Shown here one piece after another: positions 57,623-64,000 of a stretch of 64,000 bases of DNA. The DNA lies in assembly GCA_020848735.1 (NCBI GenBank), contig JADLHO010000112.1, forward strand, positions 35,049-99,048, written 5' to 3'. The notes beneath the pieces were generated by a model. The model worked only from the letters and a program-made list of their open reading frames with translations. It ran no database searches and was not told where the DNA came from. This DNA comes from Planctomycetota bacterium. Lineage in GTDB: Bacteria; Planctomycetota; UBA1135; UBA2386. Within the stretch, counting starts at the first letter, position 1. Every line of letters starts with the position of its first letter. A program made the position numbers and the translations under genes.

Positions 57623-58975
57623 TCACCAGCGCGGTTCGACGAGCTGCGCCTCGAAGGCCGCGATCTCCGCGAGCATCGCCTTGCAACGCTCCGGTTCCGC
57701 GGCGGCGCGGTCGTCGCGCTCACCGAGGTCCTTCCGCAGGTCGAAGAGCCGGGGCGCGGCCGCCGTGGGCTCACCCTCGTCGTCGCCCTTCGGCGACGCT
57801 GCCCGGGCGAGCAGCTTCCAATCACCGCGCCGCGCCGCGACCGGCCCCTTGCTCCCCTGGCTGCGCCAGAACAGCGTGCGCTCCGCGAGCGACGGGACGG
57901 CGCCTTGGATGCGCGGGCCCAGGTCGACGCCATCGAGCCGCCAGTCCGGGTCGATCGCGACGCCACAGGCCGCCAGCGTCGTCGGCAGGATGTCGAGCGT
58001 GATCACGGGATCGTCCACCACGCTGTTCGCCGGGATGCGACCGGGCCAGCGCATCGCCATCGGCACGCGGATGCCGCCTTCCCAGAGCTGCGCCTTCCGG
58101 CCGCGGAGCGGTGTGTTGTTCGCACCGGTCTGCGTCTGGCCACCGTTGTCGTTCGTGAAGACGACGAGCGTGTCCTCCACGAGACCGTGCTCCTCGAGGG
58201 CATCGAGCACCCGACCGACCGACCGATCGAGACCGACCATCAGGCCCGCATAGTTGCGGCGCCGCTGCGGCTCGATGTGTGCCACCTTCTCGAGGTCGCC
58301 CGAGGCCGGCTGGAGCGGGGCGTGCACCGCATTGAAGGCGACGTAGAGGAAGAAGCGCTCCTTCGCGTGCCGGCCGATGAACTCGACCGCGGCGTCGCCC
58401 AACCGATCCGTGACGTAGCCGCCTTCCGGCTGCCGCTCGCCGTTGCGCTGGAGAGCGCGGTCGGGGATCGGGTTCTCGAGCGGGCGGTAGGCGCGCGCAC
58501 CCATGAGGAAGCCGAAGAACTCGTCGAAGCCGCGGCGGTTGGGGTGGTACTCCGGCGGATAGCCGAGGTGCCACTTGCCGACGAGACCGGTGGCCCGTCC
58601 GGCGTCGTGCATGCGATCGGCGACGGTGCGCTCGTCGAGCGACAGCCCGCCCTTCTGATACCCCTGGGGGATGTTGCGCTCGTGACCGAAGCGCTGCTGA
58701 TAGCGCCCGGTGAGGAGCCCGGCGCGGGTCGGGGAGCACACACATCCCGAGGTGTAGGCGTCGGTGAAGCGCACCCCCTCACGGGCGATGCGGTCGATCT
58801 GCGGCGTCAACGGTGCGACGTCGGCGCATGGCTGCGCCTGGAACCCGAAATCCGCATAGCCCGCGTCGTCGCAGAGGATCACGACGACGTTGCGCGCAGC
58901 GGCGGGTGCGGCGGCCTCTTGCGCCGGCGCCGCGGCGACGAGGACGAGCGGGAGCAGGGCGAGGACGACCTTCAT
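57623..58975 (-). CDS. Secreted sulfatase (arylsulfatase family, FGly motif CSPTR)
   Basis: MKVVLALLPLVLVAAAPAQ signal; NVVVILCDDAGYADFG; GCVCSPTRAGLLTGRYQQRFG; VGKWHLGYPPEYHPNRRGFDEFFGF; FTNDNGGQ. Confidence 0.95.
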   Translation of the reverse strand: MKVVLALLPLVLVAAAPAQEAAAPAAARNVVVILCDDAGYADFGFQAQPCADVAPLTPQIDRIAREGVRFTDAYTSGCVCSPTRAGLLTGRYQQRFGHERNIPQGYQKGGLSLDERTVADRMHDAGRATGLVGKWHLGYPPEYHPNRRGFDEFFGFLMGARAYRPLENPIPDRALQRNGERQPEGGYVTDRLGDAAVEFIGRHAKERFFLYVAFNAVHAPLQPASGDLEKVAHIEPQRRRNYAGLMVGLDRSVGRVLDALEEHGLVEDTLVVFTNDNGGQTQTGANNTPLRGRKAQLWEGGIRVPMAMRWPGRIPANSVVDDPVITLDILPTTLAACGVAIDPDWRLDGVDLGPRIQGAVPSLAERTLFWRSQGSKGPVAARRGDWKLLARAASPKGDDEGEPTAAAPRLFDLRKDLGERDDRAAAEPERCKAMLAEIAAFEAQLVEPRW

Positions 58976-59085
58976 GGCGGCGGATGCTAGCGCCCTGTGC
59001 GAACGGTCCTGTCGCGCCGCGAAGCCGCGGACGATTCGTAGGGTGGATTCCGCTCGGCAATTCCCAGGTCGCCGGCCGAGTTAGC

Positions 59086-60843
59086 GTGAGCATCCTGGAC
59101 ACGTGCGCCGCTCCACCGCTCCAAGCCGGCGCGCACCGAGGCAACCCACCGCAAGCCAGTTCCGTGCACGCCGAATCCCCATCCGCCCGCAGTGGCACGA
59201 GCAAGTTCCGGCCCGGCGAGGCCGTTCCGACCGGCATCGCACTCCTCCGCGATCCGCACCTGAACAAGGGCACCGCGTTCTCGGATGCCGAGCGCGATGC
59301 GCTCGGTCTCCGCGGACTGCTGCCGCCGCACGTGTTCTCGGAGTCGGAGCAGGAGGAGCGCGTGCTCGCGCAGGTGCGTCGCGGCGCGACCGACCTCGAC
59401 AAGTACATGGCGCTGTCCGCGCTGCAGGAGCGCAACGAGACGCTCTTCTTCCGCATCCTCTACCGTCACCTCGACGAGATGATGCCGATCGTCTACACGC
59501 CCACGGTCGGTGAGGCCTGTCAGAAGTTCGGGCACATCTATCAGCGACCGCGCGGACTCTTCGTCTCCATCGACGATCGCGGCCGCATCGAGAGCGTGCT
59601 GCGCAACTGGCCGGTGCGCGACGTGAAGGTCATCGTGGTCACCGATGGCGCGCGCATCCTCGGGCTCGGCGATCTCGGCGCGAACGGCATGGGCATCCCC
59701 GTCGGCAAGCTCGCGCTCTACACCGCCTGTGCCGGCATCGAGCCGCGGACCTGCCTGCCGATCACGCTCGACGTCGGGACGAACAACGAGAGCCTGCTCG
59801 CCGACCCGATGTACATCGGCCTGCGTCGCCACCGCGCCGACGGCGCGGAGTACGACGAGTTCATCGAGGAGTTCGTCGAGGCGGTGCAGGCGGTCTTCCC
59901 GAGCGTGCTCCTGCAGTTCGAGGACTTCGCGAACAACCACGCGTTCGAGCTGCTGCAGCGCTACCAGGACCGGCTCTGCTGCTTCAACGACGACATCCAG
60001 GGCACGGCTTCGGTCGCGCTCGCGGGCATCCTGGCGTCGCTGCGCATCACGGGGATGCGTCTCGCCGACCACCGCTTCCTCTTCCTCGGCGCCGGCGAGG
60101 CCGGCATCGGCATCGCGGACCTGATCGTGTCCGAGCTGGTCGACGGCGGGATGGCCGCCGACGAGGCGCGCAAGCTCTGCTGGTTCTGCGACTCGCAGGG
60201 GCTCGTGGTGAAGTCCCGCTCGCACCTGGCCGCGCACAAGCTGCCGTATGCGCACGAGCACGCGTGGACCGACAACCTCCTCGACGCGGTGCGCGCCCTG
60301 CGGCCGACCGCCCTCATCGGCGTCTCGGGTCAGGCGCAGAGCTTCACCGGCCCGATCGTGACGGCGATGGCGGAGCTCAACGAGCGGCCGATGGTCTTCG
60401 CGCTCTCGAACCCGACCTCGAAGGCGGAGTGCACGGCGCGTCAGGCCTACACGTGGACCGCTGGCCGCGCGATCTTCGCCAGCGGCAGCCCGTTCCCGGC
60501 GGTCGAGATCGAGGGGCGCACGCTGGTGCCCGGTCAGGGCAACAACAGCTACATCTTCCCGGGCGTCGGCCTCGGCGTGATCGCGAGCGGCGCGACGCGG
60601 GTCACCGAGGAGATGTTCCGCGCCGCGGCACGCACGCTGGCGAAGGAGACGAGCAAGGCCGAGCTCGAGAGCGGGTGCCTCTACCCCTCGCTCGCCCGCA
60701 TCCGCGACGTCTCCGCCCGCATCGCGTGCGCCGTCGCCGAAGTCGCGCACGCGCGCGACCTGGCCACGGTGGCTCGGCCGCATGAGCTGTTGCCGGCCGT
60801 GAAGGCGCGGCAGTACCACCCCGAGTACCACCGCTACGCCTGA
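59086..60843 (+). CDS. maeA: NAD(P)-dependent malic enzyme
   Basis: LNKGTAFSDAERDALGLRGLLPP, MPIVYTPTVGEACQKFGHIYQRPRGLFVS, VVTDGARILGLGDLGANGMGIPVGKLALY, ALSNPTSKAECTARQAY. GTG start at 59086 or 59164 uncertain. Confidence 0.93.
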   Translation: MSILDTCAAPPLQAGAHRGNPPQASSVHAESPSARSGTSKFRPGEAVPTGIALLRDPHLNKGTAFSDAERDALGLRGLLPPHVFSESEQEERVLAQVRRGATDLDKYMALSALQERNETLFFRILYRHLDEMMPIVYTPTVGEACQKFGHIYQRPRGLFVSIDDRGRIESVLRNWPVRDVKVIVVTDGARILGLGDLGANGMGIPVGKLALYTACAGIEPRTCLPITLDVGTNNESLLADPMYIGLRRHRADGAEYDEFIEEFVEAVQAVFPSVLLQFEDFANNHAFELLQRYQDRLCCFNDDIQGTASVALAGILASLRITGMRLADHRFLFLGAGEAGIGIADLIVSELVDGGMAADEARKLCWFCDSQGLVVKSRSHLAAHKLPYAHEHAWTDNLLDAVRALRPTALIGVSGQAQSFTGPIVTAMAELNERPMVFALSNPTSKAECTARQAYTWTAGRAIFASGSPFPAVEIEGRTLVPGQGNNSYIFPGVGLGVIASGATRVTEEMFRAAARTLAKETSKAELESGCLYPSLARIRDVSARIACAVAEVAHARDLATVARPHELLPAVKARQYHPEYHRYA

Positions 60844-60876
60844 GCGAGCCAAGGCCAGCGCGGGTCGACCGGCGCC

Positions 60877-60904
60877 TTGACCCGGCGGCGCGCGCCGCTA
60901 TTGG
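60877..60904 (+). promoter_or_regulatory. Candidate sigma70-like promoter of the TetR operon
   Basis: TTGACC (60877-60882) - 16 nt - TATTGG (60899-60904), just upstream of the TetR ATG. Confidence 0.35.
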
Positions 60905-60920
60905 TTGGCCACCCAACCAA
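60901..60920. promoter_or_regulatory. TetR-type operator palindrome
   Basis: TTGGTTGG-CCAC-CCAACCAA, perfect 8-bp arms, 36 bp upstream of the TetR start codon and overlapping the candidate -10. Confidence 0.7.
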
Positions 60921-60955
60921 GAGCCGGCGCCCGCGGGAGCGGAGCCGGAACCCGC

Positions 60956-61627
60956 ATGTCGCCCGCCTCCGACACCCGAGAGAACCTCATCGCCGCCGCG
61001 ATGGAGCTGTTCACGCTCCAGGGCTACGCCAACACCGGCCTCGCCCAGATCGCACGCAAGGCCGGCGTCCTGCCCGGCTCGCTCTACTACTTCTTCCCCA
61101 CGAAGGAGGACCTGCTCCATGCGACGCTCGAACGCCGCAAGGAGCTGCTGCAGAGCGAGGTGCTCGATCCGATCTGGAGCCGCATCGACGATCCGATCGA
61201 GCGCGTCTTCGGTCTGCTGAAGGGCTACCGGCAGATGCTCGAGATGACCGAGTTCTGCCACGGCTGTCCCATCGGCAATCTCGTGATCGAGGTCGGCGAG
61301 ACGCATCCGAACGCGCGGCGCCTGCTCGTCCAGAACTTCGAGAACTGGCTCGACGCGATCGAGCGGTGCTTCGCCGCCGCGGCGAACCGCCTGCCGCAGG
61401 AGACCGACGCGCGTCAGCTCGCGGTCTTCGTGCTCGTGACGATGGAGGGCGCCGTGATGCTCGCGCGCGCCTACCGCAACTTCGAGGCGTACGACGCCGC
61501 CGTCGTGCAGCTCCGCGACCACGTGGAGCGTCTCCTGGCCGAAGGCACCGATCGCGCCCGCGACGTGCCGCACCGCAGCAACCCCACGAGGAAGTCCGAT
61601 GAAGCCCGCCGCCGTCGCAACGCCTGA
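60956..61627 (+). CDS. TetR/AcrR family transcriptional regulator
   Basis: DTRENLIAAAMELFTLQGYANTGLAQIARKAGVLPGSLYYFFPTKEDLLHATLERRKELL (TetR HTH). Confidence 0.95.
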   Translation: MSPASDTRENLIAAAMELFTLQGYANTGLAQIARKAGVLPGSLYYFFPTKEDLLHATLERRKELLQSEVLDPIWSRIDDPIERVFGLLKGYRQMLEMTEFCHGCPIGNLVIEVGETHPNARRLLVQNFENWLDAIERCFAAAANRLPQETDARQLAVFVLVTMEGAVMLARAYRNFEAYDAAVVQLRDHVERLLAEGTDRARDVPHRSNPTRKSDEARRRRNA

Positions 61628-62222
61628 CCCGACCGATGCCGCCGCGAAGTCCGCGACCGGCAAGACCCTGAGCGCGTGGTATGCCGAGCTCGACGCCCTC
61701 GGCGGCGTGAGCGCCGGCCGTCGCGAGCTGGTGAACCACGTCTACGCCGCCACCGACAAGGACGAATGGTGGGCGACGACGATCGTCGTCGAGTACGAGA
61801 AGGCCCGCGGTGCGGCCGAGAAGGACGGCCGGCCGAAGGGCTACTCGATCTGCTCGACCAAGACTATCACCGCACCGCTCGCGACCGTGTTCGCGGCGTT
61901 CGGCGATGCGAAGACGCTCGATGCGTGGCTCGGGCCGGACTCGAAGGTCGCGTTCACCGACGGCGGTGCGCTGAGCAACGGCGACGGCAACCGCGCGACC
62001 TTCACCCGGATCCGCACCGACAAGGACCTGCGGCTCGACTGGCAGGCCGAGGGCCTCGCGCCGGGCACCCAGGTCGAGGTGCTCTTCGCCGACAAGGGCA
62101 AGGGCAAGACGGGCATCACCCTGAACCACACGCGCATCCAATCCCGTCGCGATGCCGATGCGCTGCGCGCCGGCTGGGCGTCGGCCCTCGACGCGTTGAA
62201 GACGCACCTGGAGTCCCGATGA
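61599..62222 (+). CDS. SRPBCC/AHSA1-like domain protein with N-terminal extension
   Basis: STKTITAPLATVFAAFGDAKTLDAWLGPD...RATFTRIRTDKDLRLDWQAEG...GKGKTGITLNHTRI...RAGWASALDALKTHLE. Confidence 0.83.
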   Translation: MKPAAVATPDPTDAAAKSATGKTLSAWYAELDALGGVSAGRRELVNHVYAATDKDEWWATTIVVEYEKARGAAEKDGRPKGYSICSTKTITAPLATVFAAFGDAKTLDAWLGPDSKVAFTDGGALSNGDGNRATFTRIRTDKDLRLDWQAEGLAPGTQVEVLFADKGKGKTGITLNHTRIQSRRDADALRAGWASALDALKTHLESR

Positions 62223-64000
62223 GCCGCGTCGCCGTGATCGCCGCGATCCTCGCGGGCGCCGGCGCGCAGGCCATGGCCGGCGCGCCGCAGGACCAGGCTC
62301 ACGCGGCATACCGCGCCCAGATGGCAGCGGCCGAATCGGCGATCCGTCTCGGTGAGTACGCCGAGGCCCGCGCCTGGTTCGACGAGGTCGAGGTCGGGCG
62401 ACGTGGAGTGGAGTGGCGTTGGCACGATGCCGCGCTCGACGACTCGCTCGCCGGCGTGACGCTCGCGAGCGACGCGCTGTCGATCGCGACGTCGCCCGTG
62501 GCGGATCTCGTCGCCTGCGGCCTTCGCGATGGCACGCTCGAGCTGCGGGATGCCGCCACGCTCGCCGGAATCGCGACCGTGAAGGCGCACACGCTGGCCG
62601 TCACGCAGATCCGTTTCGACCGCGACGGCAGGCGGCTCGTGAGCTGCTCGTACGACCGCACGGTCAAGGTTTGGAGCGTGCCCGCGTTGGAGCCGCTGCT
62701 CGAGTTCAAGGGCCACGGTTTCCCCGTCGGCGGCGCGGACTTCTCCGCGGATGGCGCGAGCATCGTCTCGTGCTCCTACGAGCGACCCGGCGGCGACGTC
62801 GTGGGCACGGTGCACGTGTTCGGCGCGGGCAGCGGTGTGATCGAGCGGACCCTGAGCGGCGGCCGCAAGCCGCTGGTCGCGCTCGCGGTCTCGCCCGACG
62901 GCACGCACGTCGCGACGGCCTCGTGGGACTTCTGCCTCTTCACCTGGCCGATCACCGGCGGCGAAGCGCGGCCCTTCCCGATCCCCGACGAAGGGCTCTA
63001 CCGGAGCGCCGACGGCCTCGCCTGGAGCCCCGACGGCCGGCTCCTCGCGGGCGCTTCGCGCGACCACACCGCGCGCATCTGGCAGGCTGCGGATGCGACG
63101 CTCCTCGCGACGCTGCGCGGCCATACCGACGCCGTGAGCAAGCTCGCGTTCGCGCCGGACGGCGCCGTGCTCGCGACCGCTTCGGCCGATGCGACCCTGC
63201 GCCTCTGGAACACGTCGGACTGGTCGCTTCGCGCGCGACTGATCGGTCATCGCGACGACGTCCTCGATCTCGCCTTCACCCGCGATGGCGCGCGGCTCCT
63301 GACCGTCGCCCGCGACGGCACGCTCCGCGCCTGGGAACCGCGCGGCGAAGGTTGCGGTGGCCTGCGCGTGCGCGCGTCCCATGCCGCCTACACGGTCCGC
63401 TTCAGTCCCGACGGCTTCCGTCTCGCGGCCTGCAGCTACGACGGGCGCGTGTCGGTCTGGAGCGCCATGACCGGCGAGCCGCTCGGCTCGTTCCAGGCGC
63501 ATGACCCGAGCCAGTCGTGCCACATGCTCGAGTGGTCACCCGATGGACTGTCCCTCGTGACCGGCTCGTATGACAAGACCGCTCGCGTGTTCGACGCCGA
63601 GACCTTCGAGGAGCGCGCGCGCCTCGACCACGAGCAGCCGCTGATCTGGCTCGCGATGAGCGCCGACGGCCGACGTCTGGTGACCGGTGGTGGCACGAAG
63701 GCGAGCGTGTGGGACCTCGCGCGCCGCGAGCGCCTCGGCAGCTTCGACGGCCACGCCGCTGCCTCGCTCCGCGCCGTCGCCATCACGGCAGACGGGGAGC
63801 GTTGCGCCTCGATCGCCGCCGATGGCTCGGCCTTCGTCTGGAACGCCGCGGACGGCACGCAGCTCGCGGACCTCGGCCGCCAGGGCGCCGATCCGCGCGC
63901 GCTCGCCTTCCTCGCGGGCGGAGCCGAGCTCGGCGTCGCGGATGGCGCCGGCGTGCTGCCGGGGTTCGACCCGAGCCCGGGCGCCCCGGCGCGCGAACGC
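62219..64000 (+). CDS. Secreted WD40 repeat protein (truncated by window end; absent from the supplied ORF track)
   Basis: ATGA overlap; MSRVAVIAAILAGAGAQAMAGAP signal; WD-like repeats 'AHTLAVTQIRFDRDGRRLVSCSYDRTVKVW', 'GHTDAVSKLAFAPDGAVLATASADATLRLW'. Hand-translated sections are open; no stop noticed before 64000. Confidence 0.85.
   Translation, partial: MSRVAVIAAILAGAGAQAMAGAPQDQAHAAYRAQMAAAESAIRLGEYAEARAWFDEVEVGRRGVEWRWHDAALDDSLAGVTLASDALSIATSPVADLVACGLRDGTLELRDAATLAGIATVKAHTLAVTQIRFDRDGRRLVSCSYDRTVKVWSVPALEPLLEFKGHGFPVGGADFSADGASIVSCSYERPGGDVVGTVHVFGAGSGVIERTLSGGRKPLVALAVSPDGTHVATASWDFCLFTWPITGGEARPFPIPDEGLYRSADGLAWSPDGRLLAGASRDHTARIWQAADATLLATLRGHTDAVSKLAFAPDGAVLATASADATLRLWNTSDWSLRARLIGHRDDVLDLAFTRDGARLLTVARDGTLRAWEPRGEGCGGLRVRASHAAYTVRFSPDGFRLAACSYDGRVSVWSAMTGEPLGSFQAHDPSQSCHMLEWSPDGLSLVTGSYDKTARVFDAETFEERARLDHEQPLIWLAMSADGRRLVTGGGTKASVWDLARRERLGSFDGHAAASLRAVAITADGERCASIAADGSAFVWNAADGTQLADLGRQGADPRALAFLAGGAELGVADGAGVLPGFDPSPGAPARER

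Noticed and set aside
58987-60852. 621-aa minus-strand ORF opposite the malic enzyme
   Set aside because: Antisense artefact; the malic enzyme frame is diagnostic.
1-64000. CRISPR array, tRNA/rRNA, integrase/transposase, phage genes
   Set aside because: No regularly spaced repeats, recognisable tRNA/rRNA sequence or recombinase/phage motifs were seen by eye; a tRNAscan/Infernal run would be needed to exclude small RNAs.

Overview
This is a contiguous, gene-dense, very GC-rich bacterial chromosomal window. The gene content looks planctomycete/PVC-like: a PVC-type CxxCH heme protein, a sulfatase, an ECF sigma factor next to a Ser/Thr kinase, VIT/VWA and FG-GAP proteins, and several carboxypeptidase-regulatory-like secreted proteins. 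That lineage call is inference. I support 37 gene loci (35 intact CDS, one truncated at each window edge) and one split or interrupted gene. I recognised no rRNA, tRNA, CRISPR array, transposase or prophage. The most unusual signal is a ~140-nt, strongly self-complementary element (about 9944-10086) sitting inside the HExxHxxGxxHD zinc motif of a secreted reprolysin-like metalloprotease. It ends the upstream half with TGA and supplies an ATG in frame with the downstream half as a 4-nt ATGA overlap. Other items worth a second look: an N-terminal solute-binding lipoprotein domain fused to a sugar ABC permease, with an odd palindrome over its start; a ceramidase / PVC dehydrogenase / cytochrome fusion; a ~2,800-aa FecR-VIT-VWA-repeat protein divergent from two coupled secreted cysteine proteases (C11-like and papain-like); and a textbook TetR operator palindrome. 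All family assignments come from reading motifs; no database search was run.
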